42,738 nt of DNA from DATBGS01 sp036557885 (GTDB taxonomy: Bacteria > Chloroflexota > Ktedonobacteria > Ktedonobacterales > DATBGS01). The notes beneath the pieces were generated by a model. The model searched no databases, was not told where the DNA came from, and saw nothing but the letters and a program-made list of their open reading frames with translations. Shown here piece after piece: positions 27,706 to 36,588 of the stretch; position 1 is the stretch's first letter, and every line of letters starts with the position of its first letter. Location of the stretch: contig DATBGS010000176.1 of NCBI GenBank assembly GCA_036557885.1, forward strand, positions 1 through 42,738. Reading direction: 5' to 3'. The position numbers were made by a program, and so were the translations under genes.

Positions 27706-30051
27706 TCAAGGCAGGGTGATCGCCAGCACGCCTTGCGCGCTTAGCAGATAGAGCGAGATGCCCTGGTTGCTGGCAACCGCTGTCACGCTGAGCAGGTTAT
27801 CCAGGGCCGAGGGATCGGCATATTGCTGATTGGTCGCCGGGTCACCTGTGCCATCGGCGGAGGTAGCCAATCGAATCACCCGATGATCGGCCCCATCCGC
27901 GATAAAAAGTTGGTCACGCTGATCGCTCACCAGCATCGTAGCATTCAGCAGCTTCACCCCCTGTGGGGTGTACGGGCCAGACGACGCTGCTGAGGTAGGC
28001 GAGGCAGCGGGGGTGCTGGTGGAACCAGGCACGCTACCCGTCGCAGTTGGCGCGGGCGCAGAGGGGGTGATACCCGGCGTTTGCGCTGGTGCCGAAGCAA
28101 ACATGGGCGCCACCGGAACCTGGGGAAGCGGCGTCAGCGGGTTAAATTCTTCCGGGTCTGCTACCGGGAGCGCCGGTTGCAGCATGAGGCTGGCAGCGTG
28201 CAGCCCTGCCTGGTTCAGCACGCCCAGGCTGCCATCTACCAACAGCAAATACACAACCCCATTGGCGCCTATTGACAGGCTGCGCGCCTGCGCCGGAAGC
28301 GTGGCCGGGCCGTAGGTCTTGCACGCGACGGGTGTTGTGCTCTGGCACTGATACACCGTATCCGACGTTCCGGTTGTGCCCCGATAGAGGATATACAGCA
28401 CGCCGCTATGCACCGCCAGGAGTGCCGGCATGGTATTTTGCGGCTCAGCAGGCAGAGTCAGCGCGGGTGGCTGGCTTCCCCCAGGCGAAATTGCTTGCAC
28501 CGTAAAGGTAGTTGCCCCGGTCTGACGGAGCACGTACAGGGTGGGGCCATCCGTTGCCACGTCAATGACGGATTCAGCCAATTGAGTGCCACACGCGAGC
28601 GCGCGGCCACCTGGTTGAAGGGTCAACGAATACAGCGCCGAGTTCCCAGCCCCGTTGCCAGCCTGCACGCGGGCATAGAGGACCGGGGCGCTCTGGGTCG
28701 CGCCTCCCTGGGTGGGCTGCGCGCCAGGTACAGCTACCACCTGAGTAAGCTTGCCACCTGTAGCAGCACAGGAAATCGCTACCTGTTGCGGTTTCAGCGT
28801 GCTCAGCGGCTTCACCAGGGCTGAGGTATTGTAACGCAGAAGCGCCTGGCGAATGGCTGGCGCCAGCACATGTTGTAAGACATCGCTGGCGCGCTGGCGA
28901 TCAGCAGCGCTCAGGCGCGTATTATTGGCATCGCTGATCAAGGGGTGCTGCGCAGCGGCAAGGGTGTTGATGGCTTCTGCCGCCTCCTGCTCTTTGGCCT
29001 GAGCAAGCAGCGTGTTGGCGCGATTGAGATCGGCGTTTAACTGGTTCTGCGCTTCACGGCCCCAGGCCAACGGGCCTACCGCGTAATCCAGCGCGACCAG
29101 TACCAGAAACAACACCGCCACAATAGCAAAGAAACGCATGGCCCACTGAAGCGGCGTGAGCTTCTTCTTACGGCGAGAGGGAGCGTCTTTGGAGGCTGGC
29201 GGCGGGGTTTTCCCTGGCTCAGTCAGGGCTTCGATCCGCTCGCGCACCTCTGGTGAGAGCGGAGGCACCTCTACAGCGTGTACCAGCACTGCCGTAATAT
29301 TATCGGGTCCACCCTGTTCGTTGGCCTGGGCAATCAGGGCATGCACCCCTTCCTGGGGCGACGATGAGTTGAGAATGCGGTTCATCTCTTCATCGGAGAC
29401 ATAGCCAGAAAGCCCATCCGAGCAGAGCAGCAGCATATCGCCATCTTGCAGGGGATGAATAAAAAGATCAGGATAGACTTCGGGCTGGGTGCCCAGGGCG
29501 CGCGTAATCACATTGCGATGCGCGTGAGTGCGCGCCTGCTCATCGGTCAGCATACCGGCTCGCACCTGCTCCGCCACCCAGGAATGGTCATACGTCAACT
29601 GACGTATCTGCCCATCGCGCACCAGATAGGCCCGGCTGTCCCCCACATTCGCCAGATAGACCAGGGCGTCGCGTATGACGGCAACCACGCAGGTGGTGCC
29701 CATCCCGGCTCGCCCGGCTTGCTCTGTGGCGCGGTCATAGATGACCTGGTTGGCTTGTTTGATAGCCTGCGCCAGGGTTTCAGAGACATCTTCCTGCTCT
29801 GAGTCATAGTATTCTTCGCGGATGGTTTCGACGGCAATTTCGCTTGCCACCTCACCTGCGGCATGCCCTCCCATTCCGTCGGCGACGACAAAGATGGCGC
29901 CTTTGTGTTCCATGATCTTGGGGTCTTTGGGAACCAGGCGGGTCAGGTTATCTTCATTTGAGTCGCGTCTACGACCAACATCCGTCAGTTCCGCAACTTC
30001 CAGGCGAAGTTGTTTGGGCAACGCGCGTACTGCCTTCCTAAACGTAGTCAA
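27706..30051 (-). CDS. PP2C-family Ser/Thr phosphatase with exported sensor-like domain
   Basis: A 781-residue protein. Residues about 15-260 form a PP2C phosphatase: RRDSNEDN, VADGMGGHAAG with D58, GDSRAYLVR, SDGLSGYV and GGPDNITAV are all present, so it should bind two metals and be active on kinase substrates. A basic linker and one membrane helix at about 306-328 follow. The remaining 450 residues are exported. They contain a helical part and then a repetitive beta-rich region with Thr/Ala/Pro-rich stretches that may fold as a propeller. The layout mirrors PASTA-kinase partners. The first usable start, TTG 30051, overlaps the stop of the IS607 tnpB; an in-frame TGA lies just upstream. The native start may be a later TTG (30021). 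Confidence 0.85.
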   Translation of the reverse strand: MTTFRKAVRALPKQLRLEVAELTDVGRRRDSNEDNLTRLVPKDPKIMEHKGAIFVVADGMGGHAAGEVASEIAVETIREEYYDSEQEDVSETLAQAIKQANQVIYDRATEQAGRAGMGTTCVVAVIRDALVYLANVGDSRAYLVRDGQIRQLTYDHSWVAEQVRAGMLTDEQARTHAHRNVITRALGTQPEVYPDLFIHPLQDGDMLLLCSDGLSGYVSDEEMNRILNSSSPQEGVHALIAQANEQGGPDNITAVLVHAVEVPPLSPEVRERIEALTEPGKTPPPASKDAPSRRKKKLTPLQWAMRFFAIVAVLFLVLVALDYAVGPLAWGREAQNQLNADLNRANTLLAQAKEQEAAEAINTLAAAQHPLISDANNTRLSAADRQRASDVLQHVLAPAIRQALLRYNTSALVKPLSTLKPQQVAISCAATGGKLTQVVAVPGAQPTQGGATQSAPVLYARVQAGNGAGNSALYSLTLQPGGRALACGTQLAESVIDVATDGPTLYVLRQTGATTFTVQAISPGGSQPPALTLPAEPQNTMPALLAVHSGVLYILYRGTTGTSDTVYQCQSTTPVACKTYGPATLPAQARSLSIGANGVVYLLLVDGSLGVLNQAGLHAASLMLQPALPVADPEEFNPLTPLPQVPVAPMFASAPAQTPGITPSAPAPTATGSVPGSTSTPAASPTSAASSGPYTPQGVKLLNATMLVSDQRDQLFIADGADHRVIRLATSADGTGDPATNQQYADPSALDNLLSVTAVASNQGISLYLLSAQGVLAITLP

Positions 30052-31247
30052 ACGTTGTCAGTTGCGGTGAACACGTCCGCACACCGCATCGCATCAGCGA
30101 TGGATGGCCCTAGCCGGGCAAGAAACCGCTGGAGGATGTTCCTAGCCGAGTTCTCGTCCCGGTCCAGTACCAGCAGGCAGTCGGGATTGGAACAGCGATA
30201 CACCCGCTTGTAGAGCGGCATAGGCTGGAGATGCCCACATCGGCTACAGGTCTTGGTGGTGTCATGTTCGTCCTCAAACTCTAAGGTTTTCCCAGCGAGC
30301 AAACACTTGTAGACGAGCATCTGTACGAAGTCGTACAACCCCCAATCGTTGTACACCGTTCGATGCCTGGCCTTCATATGGGCTTCGTGTTCCTTCATGA
30401 CCATCTGCCGCTGGGACAAATCACCAACCACCACAGTGCTTTCAACCAGTCGGTGTGCTATCAGGTGACTTGCTTTATGCAGACAGTCTCTTCGCTTGTT
30501 CCGCTTCTTGGCTGAGACGCGAGCACGCACGCGCGACAAGCGGAGGTAGCGTCTGGACTTCTTCTTGCAGCGTGCCCGCTTTGCGTCGAGCTTGTCGAGT
30601 TGCTGGTTGTACCAGCGGGTGCCCTTGATGCCCCCAATCGAATAGACCCGCCCTGGCTCATTGACTCCCACAGCCAGCCTCTTGATGCCCAGATCAAAAG
30701 CCACGACGTGCCCTGGCTGGCATTCCGCTTCTGGAGCTTCATAGACAAAGGAGGCAAAGTAGTGGCCGCGCGCATCCCGACTGATGGCAACTTCTCGAAA
30801 GCCGCAGGGTGGCACCTCAGCAAGTGTGGCAACCACATTGGGCAAGCGCTTGTTGCGTCCCTTGCCCCCAGTGGGCAGAATCAAGCGCTGGCCCTCGAAG
30901 AGCAGATAGGCTGCTGGATAGCAGAGGGTGAAGAACTGATGCCGGGGCCGCACACGGGGAAAGCCCGGCTTTTCTCCGGCCTCCAGCCGCCGGAAGAAGC
31001 CCTGCATGGCGGCATCCAGGCGGAAATAGACCTCAGCCAGCAGCTTGCCATAGACGGCGTTGAGGTCCGGGTCATAGGCCCGACATTCCTTGAGGGCGGC
31101 CTTTTCTTGCTTGAAGTGCCAGCGTTCTCCCTGGCGCAGGCGCATGACCAGCCAGTTGTAAAGGCCCCGGCACTTGCCCTGCATGAACTCCAGGGTAGTG
31201 GCATCCTCGCTACTCAGGCTGAGCTGGATTTTCCTGGCGAGCAGCAT
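30048..31247 (-). CDS. tnpB: IS607-type TnpB RNA-guided nuclease
   Basis: A 399-residue TnpB. RuvC-I is D185 in AFDLGIKRLAVG and RuvC-III is D364 in LDRDENSARNIL. The zinc finger has C334, C337, C352 and C357. The RuvC-II motif reads TVVVGDLSQRQM, so the canonical Glu is Gly (G275) and only D276 is near. E323, E325 or E327 could substitute, as in rearranged TnpB groups. GGAAGGAGG precedes the ATG. Upstream lies a serine-recombinase remnant typical of IS607. Its stop (TGA) overlaps the first possible start of the PP2C gene, leaving no separate right-end or guide-RNA region. Confidence 0.88.
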   Translation of the reverse strand: MLLARKIQLSLSSEDATTLEFMQGKCRGLYNWLVMRLRQGERWHFKQEKAALKECRAYDPDLNAVYGKLLAEVYFRLDAAMQGFFRRLEAGEKPGFPRVRPRHQFFTLCYPAAYLLFEGQRLILPTGGKGRNKRLPNVVATLAEVPPCGFREVAISRDARGHYFASFVYEAPEAECQPGHVVAFDLGIKRLAVGVNEPGRVYSIGGIKGTRWYNQQLDKLDAKRARCKKKSRRYLRLSRVRARVSAKKRNKRRDCLHKASHLIAHRLVESTVVVGDLSQRQMVMKEHEAHMKARHRTVYNDWGLYDFVQMLVYKCLLAGKTLEFEDEHDTTKTCSRCGHLQPMPLYKRVYRCSNPDCLLVLDRDENSARNILQRFLARLGPSIADAMRCADVFTATDNV

Positions 31248-31428
31248 GTGCTTGCCCTCCTTCCGGCTGCTCTCGGCTGCGATACTGAAGGTATTGGGTC
31301 TGGGTGTAGTAGCGCCGGTTGGTAGGGCTGCGGTAGGCTTTCAAAATGCCCAGCCGGTCCCAACGTTGCAAGGTTGCCACCGAGCGCCCAATCAAGCGGG
31401 CAAATTCGTCTAGGAAAATGCAAGCTAT
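31210..31428 (-). pseudogene. tnpA: Truncated IS607 serine-recombinase tnpA (N-terminal HTH only)
   Basis: The conserved part (31282-31419) reads LDEFARLIGRSVATLQRWD, then GILKAYRSPTNRRYYT and QYLQY. This is the MerR-like DNA-binding start of IS607 transposases. The catalytic serine-recombinase domain of about 140 residues is missing. A 23-residue unrelated tail runs to 31210, overlapping the tnpB start. A stop codon lies before the conserved part and no ATG is present, so the gene has lost both its start and its catalytic part. The element cannot move on its own. Confidence 0.75.
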
Positions 31429-31509
31429 CTACAACTCCCTTGACTTGTGCCGATAAATTCATATCCTGGGGAATGGGAAAATCTGTGGGTAGTATATTAC
31501 AGTTTCCAG

Positions 31510-31527
31510 ACAATAGCTGGCTATTGT
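31510..31527. promoter_or_regulatory. Operator-like palindrome at the exopolysaccharide promoter
   Basis: ACAATAGC (31510-31517) and GCTATTGT (31520-31527) are perfect inverted copies around TG. The palindrome covers the -35 position of the promoter with -10 at 31536-31541. Binding of a dimeric regulator there would affect transcription. Confidence 0.55.
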
Positions 31528-31532
31528 GTGAT

Positions 31533-31541
31533 TGGTATAAT
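31533..31541 (+). promoter_or_regulatory. Perfect extended -10 promoter of the exopolysaccharide module
   Basis: TGG-TATAAT at 31533-31541 is a perfect extended -10. No -35 box is evident. The leader to ATG 31675 is about 125 bases. It contains a CCTCG/CGAGG hairpin just after 31580, without a T-run. Confidence 0.65.
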
Positions 31542-31674
31542 CACCGGCTCAGCCAGTACCCCTGACTGGACTCACCTTTTATCTCCTCGGCGGTTTTCGA
31601 GGGGAACCCACCATGCCCAGAAACGAGTTTACCACCAGCATCCAAAGAAGGCAAGAGGCAGAATAAGAGGACTT

Positions 31675-32853
31675 ATGCGTATTGGGGTGAACGCGCTGCT
31701 GCTTTCGGCGGCGCATTCCTATCGGAACGCGGGCGTCAGCCATTACATCCATACTCTGCTTGAAGGGCTAAGCCGGTTTGATCGGGCAAATGAGTACCTG
31801 GTGATCGTCAGCGACCTCGCGGCAGCCCATGATCTGCCACGCTCCAGCCAGATGACGCAGCGCCAGGTGGGATGGCCCAGCCGCCACCCGGCGGGGCGCA
31901 TCTGCTGGGAACAGGTGATCTCTCCGATAATGACGCGCCGGGCGGGCGTGGACCTGTGGCACGCGCCCATGCACGCCCTTCCGCTCTGGCTGCCCTGCCC
32001 AGGGGTCATTACGCTGCATGATCTAGCGTTTTTGCGCTTCCCCGCATTCTACTCACCTTCCCGACGCCACTATCAGACTCTGTTGACGCGGCGCAGCGCC
32101 AGGCGCGCGCGTTTGATGATCGCTGTTTCCGAGCACACGCGCCGCGAGGCCAGCGAACTGTTGCATCTGCCAGAAGAACGCATTCGCGTGATCCCGCCCA
32201 TCATTGGAGAGCAGTTTCTGACCGCTTGTCCGGCAGCAGAACTGGCCGCATTTCGGCAGCGGCATCAGATGCCAGAACACTACATCCTCTTTCTGGGCAC
32301 GCTTGAGCCGCGCAAAAATATCCTGCGTTTGCTTGAAGCCTATGCCTTGCTGCGCCGCGCGAGCAAGCTTCCGCATCTGCTCGTGCTGGCTGGGGGAAGA
32401 TCAACCGGAAAAGGCGAATGGTACTATCGGTCACTCAGAAAGCGTATACAAGAGTTACAATTGGGGGAGCACGTGCGCTTTTTGGGGCATATACCTGAAG
32501 AAGAACGATATTTCTGGTATCATGGAGCCGATTTGTTTGTGTATCCCAGCCTCTATGAGGGATTTGGTCTGCCAGTTGCGGAAGCCCTCGCCTGCGGAAT
32601 TCCGGTGGTGACGACCTCTGTCTCTAGCCTGCCAGAAGTTGTTGGAGATGATGCGGCCTGGGGAGCGCGGTCAGCCTTGATGGTGGCTCCAGATGACATA
32701 GAAACCCTGGCATACACTATGCAAGAAGGCATCGAGAATTTCACCCTTCGCCAGCACTTGCAGGCGCGCGGACCAGCGCGTGCTCGACGCTTTGCTGCTG
32801 AAGCACTGATTCAACAAATGATGCAGGTCTACGAAGAGGCAGTCACCCTTTAA
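31675..32853 (+). CDS. Glycosyltransferase family 4
   Basis: A 392-residue GT-B enzyme. The N-terminal acceptor domain has GVSHYIHTLLEGL and the loop WHAPMHALPL. The C-terminal nucleotide-sugar domain has LFLGTLEPRKNILRLLEAY, RFLGHIPEEE and the ExxxxxxxE motif in SLYEGFGLPVAEALACGIPVV. Such enzymes add a sugar with retained configuration during exopolysaccharide or lipid-linked glycan assembly. I choose ATG 31675 (AAGAGG 4 bases upstream); the open frame extends to 31447 but covers the promoter. It is the first gene of a cluster with a sugar phosphotransferase and another GT4. Donor sugar is unknown. Confidence 0.85.
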   Translation: MRIGVNALLLSAAHSYRNAGVSHYIHTLLEGLSRFDRANEYLVIVSDLAAAHDLPRSSQMTQRQVGWPSRHPAGRICWEQVISPIMTRRAGVDLWHAPMHALPLWLPCPGVITLHDLAFLRFPAFYSPSRRHYQTLLTRRSARRARLMIAVSEHTRREASELLHLPEERIRVIPPIIGEQFLTACPAAELAAFRQRHQMPEHYILFLGTLEPRKNILRLLEAYALLRRASKLPHLLVLAGGRSTGKGEWYYRSLRKRIQELQLGEHVRFLGHIPEEERYFWYHGADLFVYPSLYEGFGLPVAEALACGIPVVTTSVSSLPEVVGDDAAWGARSALMVAPDDIETLAYTMQEGIENFTLRQHLQARGPARARRFAAEALIQQMMQVYEEAVTL

Positions 32854-32870
32854 GGGCGCAGCGGCTGACA

Positions 32871-32900
32871 GAGCGAGCAAGAAGGATGAGGCGCTCGCTC
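32871..32900 (+). other. Intercistronic hairpin
   Basis: GAGCGAGC (32871-32878) pairs with GCTCGCTC (32893-32900) across a 14-base loop, between the first and second exopolysaccharide genes. It could act in RNA processing or partial termination. Confidence 0.4.
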
Positions 32901-32933
32901 AAGAAGGTGTCTATACGTGGCAGGTGAGCAACG

Positions 32934-34496
32934 ATGAAACGACAGCAACCTCAGGGATCTAGACCACTTACGCTTCCTATTCAGGATCAGCCAACGCTCC
33001 ATCTGGCTGCGGCTTCAGACAGTGCCCGCAGGAGGCCCCGCCACAAGCGCACGCTTCCTCCTCTGTTGTTGGTGATCTGGGATGCCCTGCTGATCAACCT
33101 GGTGTTCAGCGGGGCGTATTATGTGCGCTATCAAGTGCAAGGCAACTATAATCTCACGGATGCAACCATCGGGTTCTATTTTGTTCCCTACACGGCCTAT
33201 ATTCCCCTAGAGTTGGGGATTACTCTTGGCCTGCTCGTGATCTTATGGCTCAAAGGCGCCTACCGGCTGCGTGCCACCGGCTCCTGGGTGCGCCACTTCT
33301 CTATGGTGGCAGGCGCAACTACAACCGGGCTGGCGGTCTTGACGCTCTATGAATTTTTCCTGACGAAATCGTCAAATTTACTCTTTTCCAATTACAGCAC
33401 GGCCTCACGAGGACTGATCATCTATACCTGGATCGGCTGTATCGTGCTGTTGTTCCTTGGGCGCTTGCTGATTGCGCTGGCGCTCAGTTTTGCCTATCGG
33501 CATGGCCTGCGCCGGACACGCCTGTTAGTTATTGGTTCGGGGCGGCTCGGCAAGATGATGATGCAGCATATTGCGGCAACTATACGCCTGGGCTATCACA
33601 TCATCGGGTTCATTGATGACCAGCATCCGTCGTTGACCCACTTTGGCCGGTTTAAAGCGCTGGGCACGCTTGATGAACTGGATCAGATTATCAGAAAGTA
33701 TCGAATTGACGAGGTACTGATCGCACTCCCAGCGCATGAACACCAGGAAGTGCTCACCAGCGTCCGGCTCTGTAAACAGGCTGGGGCGGAGTTTAAGCTA
33801 ATTCCTGACCTCTATGAACTGAGCCTTTCACAAATTGATATGGAGAGCATTGAAGGTATTCCGCTGATTGGGATTAAAAGCAAGGGGATTGGTCTGTGGG
33901 ACGCGCAGCTTAAACGCGCGATGGATCTTGCTCTCTCCAGTCTGATGCTGCTTGTTGGCGCTCCGCTCTGGCTGTTTGTAGCCCTCTTGATCAAACTTGA
34001 CTCCCCCGGCCCGGTCTTTTTTAAACAAAAGCGGGTAGGGAAGGGCAACCGCCCATTCATGCTGTATAAGTTTCGTTCGATGCGAGCAGATGCCGACCGG
34101 GAACTGGCCCGATTGCGTCAGATGAACGAAGCGGGAGGGCCGCTTTTTAAGATGAAAGCGGACCCCCGGCGCACACGGGTGGGGAAGTTCATCCGGCAGA
34201 CCAGCATTGACGAGATTCCGCAACTGCTCAACGTATTACGGGGTGAGATGAGTCTTGTGGGTCCACGTCCTCCACTGGCAAGCGAGGTAGACGAGTACGA
34301 TCTGTGGGAGCGGGGGCGCCTGGAGGTCCATCCTGGTCTGACGGGCCTCTGGCAAGTACGCGGGCGCAGCCAGCTTGATTTTGACGAGATGGTCTTGATG
34401 GACCTCTACTACATCGAAAATTGGTCCTTGCGGCTGGACATCCAGATTCTCTTACAAACTATCCCAGCCGTTTTATTTCGCAAGGGCGCCTACTGA
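32934..34496 (+). CDS. Polyprenyl-phosphate sugar-1-phosphate transferase (WbaP-like)
   Basis: A 520-residue initiating transferase. It moves a sugar-1-phosphate from a UDP-sugar onto undecaprenyl phosphate and so starts repeat-unit synthesis. The N-terminal third has about five membrane segments. A Rossmann-like part follows (LLVIGSGRLGKMMMQH). The C-terminal catalytic domain has KRAMDLALSSLMLLVGAPLW, the PGPVFFKQKRVGKGN and YKFRSM segments, the DE pair in TSIDEIPQLLNVLRGEMSL, VGPRPPL and PGLTGLWQVRGRS. Length and order match the full-length exopolysaccharide family. It sits between two GT4 genes. The sugar is unknown, galactose or glucose being common. Confidence 0.9.
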   Translation: MKRQQPQGSRPLTLPIQDQPTLHLAAASDSARRRPRHKRTLPPLLLVIWDALLINLVFSGAYYVRYQVQGNYNLTDATIGFYFVPYTAYIPLELGITLGLLVILWLKGAYRLRATGSWVRHFSMVAGATTTGLAVLTLYEFFLTKSSNLLFSNYSTASRGLIIYTWIGCIVLLFLGRLLIALALSFAYRHGLRRTRLLVIGSGRLGKMMMQHIAATIRLGYHIIGFIDDQHPSLTHFGRFKALGTLDELDQIIRKYRIDEVLIALPAHEHQEVLTSVRLCKQAGAEFKLIPDLYELSLSQIDMESIEGIPLIGIKSKGIGLWDAQLKRAMDLALSSLMLLVGAPLWLFVALLIKLDSPGPVFFKQKRVGKGNRPFMLYKFRSMRADADRELARLRQMNEAGGPLFKMKADPRRTRVGKFIRQTSIDEIPQLLNVLRGEMSLVGPRPPLASEVDEYDLWERGRLEVHPGLTGLWQVRGRSQLDFDEMVLMDLYYIENWSLRLDIQILLQTIPAVLFRKGAY

Positions 34497-34563
34497 CTGG
34501 AAGCAGGCGCTCCACCCTATCAAGGGTAGGCTAACCACCTCAGAAAGCGGTAAAGAGCGCCTG

Positions 34564-35691
34564 ATGAAGATTGCCCTGGTACACGATTATCTGAACCAGA
34601 TGGGAGGAGCCGAGCGGGTGCTGCTTGCGCTCCACGACCTTTACCCCGATGCCCCCATCTATACGTCCCTCTACGACCCCGCGCGAGTAGACCCGGCATT
34701 TCAACACATGGATGTGCGCCCAAGCTTTATGCAACGCCTGCCATTTGCCAGGCACCATCACCAGCCCTTTCTTTTGCTCTATCCGTTTGCTTTTGAGCGC
34801 TGGGATTTACGCAGCTATGACCTGGTGCTCAGCAGCAGCAGCGCCTTTGCAAAAGGGGTGATTACGCGCCCGGACGCGCTCCATATCTGCTACTGCCATA
34901 CGCCAATGCGCTGGGCCTGGAACTATCAGGAGTATGTACAGCGCGAGCGCCTGGGGCCTTTGGTGCGCTGGCTGCTTCCTTTTGCGATGACCCCGTTGCG
35001 ACTGTGGGATCAAATGAGCGCGATGCGGGTTGATTATTTTATTGCCAATTCGCCGACAGTGGCCCAACGGGTCGCCAAATACTACCGGCGCAGCGCGGCC
35101 ATCATCCCGCCGCCGGTTGCCACCAGCAGTTATGCCATTGCGCCAGTTCAGGATGACTACTTTCTCATCGTTTCACGCCTGATCCCCTATAAACGCCTTG
35201 ACCTGGCGATTGAGGCGTTTAACCACCTGCGCTTGCCGCTCAAAATTATTGGTGAGGGGCGAGATCGGCGGCGCCTGGAGCGGCTGGCCGGGCCGACGAT
35301 TGAATTTCTGGGCCGCCTGCCAGATGCCCAGGTACGCCTGATGCTGGCGCGTTGCCAGGCGCTGATTCACCCCGGTGAGGAGGATTTTGGACTGGCGCCG
35401 CTGGAGGCCCAGGCCAGCGGGCGCCCGGTCATTGCCTATGCTGGCGGGGGAGCGCTCACCAGTATTATTGAAGGGGTGACAGGCGTATTCTTTCGGGAGC
35501 GCTCTGCCTGGTCCCTTGCAGAAGCGGTATGCTCCTTTAAAGCGGCAAACTTTGACCCGCAGACGATCAGGCGGCACGCCGAGGAGTTTGACCTTGTGCG
35601 CTTTCAGCGCCGCATCGGGCAGTTTATCGCCGCAAAGCTGGCGGCAAGCGAGACACCTGACCCGGAGGAGGAGCAGGTCCAACAGCACTAG
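34564..35691 (+). CDS. Glycosyltransferase family 4 (second)
   Basis: A 375-residue GT-B enzyme. The start MKIALVHDYLNQMGGAERVL is typical of one GT4 subgroup that also has the ICYCHTPMRWAW motif in the acceptor domain. The donor domain shows SRLIPYKRLDLAIEAF, GEGRDRRRLE and HPGEEDFGLAPLEAQASGRP, with the ExxxxxxE element. It extends lipid-linked glycans during exopolysaccharide assembly. It is 67 bp after the sugar transferase on the same strand. No polymerase or flippase genes (wzx, wzy, wza, wzc) are in the window, so the rest of the pathway must be encoded elsewhere. Confidence 0.85.
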   Translation: MKIALVHDYLNQMGGAERVLLALHDLYPDAPIYTSLYDPARVDPAFQHMDVRPSFMQRLPFARHHHQPFLLLYPFAFERWDLRSYDLVLSSSSAFAKGVITRPDALHICYCHTPMRWAWNYQEYVQRERLGPLVRWLLPFAMTPLRLWDQMSAMRVDYFIANSPTVAQRVAKYYRRSAAIIPPPVATSSYAIAPVQDDYFLIVSRLIPYKRLDLAIEAFNHLRLPLKIIGEGRDRRRLERLAGPTIEFLGRLPDAQVRLMLARCQALIHPGEEDFGLAPLEAQASGRPVIAYAGGGALTSIIEGVTGVFFRERSAWSLAEAVCSFKAANFDPQTIRRHAEEFDLVRFQRRIGQFIAAKLAASETPDPEEEQVQQH

Positions 35692-35712
35692 GGCTGGCTC
35701 GCGCAGGGTGTG

Positions 35713-36528
35713 CTAGCGAGGCTGGCCTTCTTCCTGGCGCCGAATTTCATAGAGCAGCACACTGGCTGCTACGCTGATATTCAGCGAGCTGGCGGTGCCC
35801 CACATGGGGATACGCGCTACTGCATCCGCAGCCACAATGGTTTCTGACCGCAAGCCTTCGCCCTCGTTGCCCAGCAGCACCGCCAGCGGGCGACGATACT
35901 CTAACGCCCAATATGATGTGCCACGTCTGGCGGTGGTTGCGAGCGTCCAGACCTGGCGCTCCTTCGCCCAGGCGAGTACCTCTTCCATGCGCGAAACGCC
36001 TGCCACAGGCACCCGGAAGACGGTCCCAAGACTGGCCTTCAAGCATCGGGGGTGAGCGGCATCGGTGCTGGCCCCCACCAGCACAACACCATTGCCGCCC
36101 ACCGCATCCATCGTGCGCAGCAGTGTCCCCAGGTTGCCTGGGTCGCGCAGGTCTTCCGCCACTGCCAGCAAGGTCTGCGGCCCGACCGTCAAGGCATCCA
36201 GGCGGAGTGGTGCCCAGCGCGCGATGGCGGCCAGGCCCATCGGGTTATCGCGCTCGGAGAGGCGTTCAAAACTGGCCCGCGAACATTCGACTACTGGAAC
36301 ACCTGCCTGCTGTTGATGCTCCACTGCGCGGAGGGCAACCTCGCTGTGCAGCATCTCCCGACAGACCAGCACGGCTTCTAAGGGCACCCCTGCTTCTGTG
36401 GCATCCAATACAGGGCGAATCCCTTCCACCAGGCAAGCACCTTCTTGCTCGCGGAAGTGACGCTGCTGCGCCAGGCGGCGCGCGCGTGCTTCCCATCGGT
36501 GCGTTGCTGCTGACATCGTGTGCTTCAT
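35713..36528 (-). CDS. TrmH/SpoU-family RNA 2'-O-methyltransferase
   Basis: A 271-residue enzyme of the SPOUT class, which methylates the 2'-OH of tRNA or rRNA. The N-terminal substrate-binding domain (about 10-105) is followed by the knotted catalytic domain with the three family motifs: EDLRDPGNLGTLLRT (motif 1), LLGNEGEGL (motif 2) and IPMWGTASSLNISVAASVLLYE (motif 3, with the Ser-Leu-Asn of the SAM site). The exact target nucleotide is not clear. ATG 36528 touches AAGGGG directly; ATG 36516, starting MSAATHRW, is better placed. The gene is convergent with the exopolysaccharide module. Confidence 0.88.
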   Translation of the reverse strand: MKHTMSAATHRWEARARRLAQQRHFREQEGACLVEGIRPVLDATEAGVPLEAVLVCREMLHSEVALRAVEHQQQAGVPVVECSRASFERLSERDNPMGLAAIARWAPLRLDALTVGPQTLLAVAEDLRDPGNLGTLLRTMDAVGGNGVVLVGASTDAAHPRCLKASLGTVFRVPVAGVSRMEEVLAWAKERQVWTLATTARRGTSYWALEYRRPLAVLLGNEGEGLRSETIVAADAVARIPMWGTASSLNISVAASVLLYEIRRQEEGQPR

Positions 36529-36573
36529 CCCCTTGAGCGCCGGGTGTTTGTGACCCAGAGTTTGATGACCAGC

Positions 36574-36582
36574 ATCATATCA
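36574..36582 (-). promoter_or_regulatory. Extended -10 of the RNA methyltransferase gene
   Basis: On the minus strand TGA-TATGAT (36582-36574) lies about 46-58 bases before the possible starts and just after the upstream terminator. No clear -35 box. Confidence 0.4.
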
Positions 36583-36588
36583 CGCAAA

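Noticed and set aside
31447..31674. N-terminal extension of the first GT4
   Set aside because: It spans a perfect extended -10 promoter and a palindrome; the normal GT4 start is at 31675.
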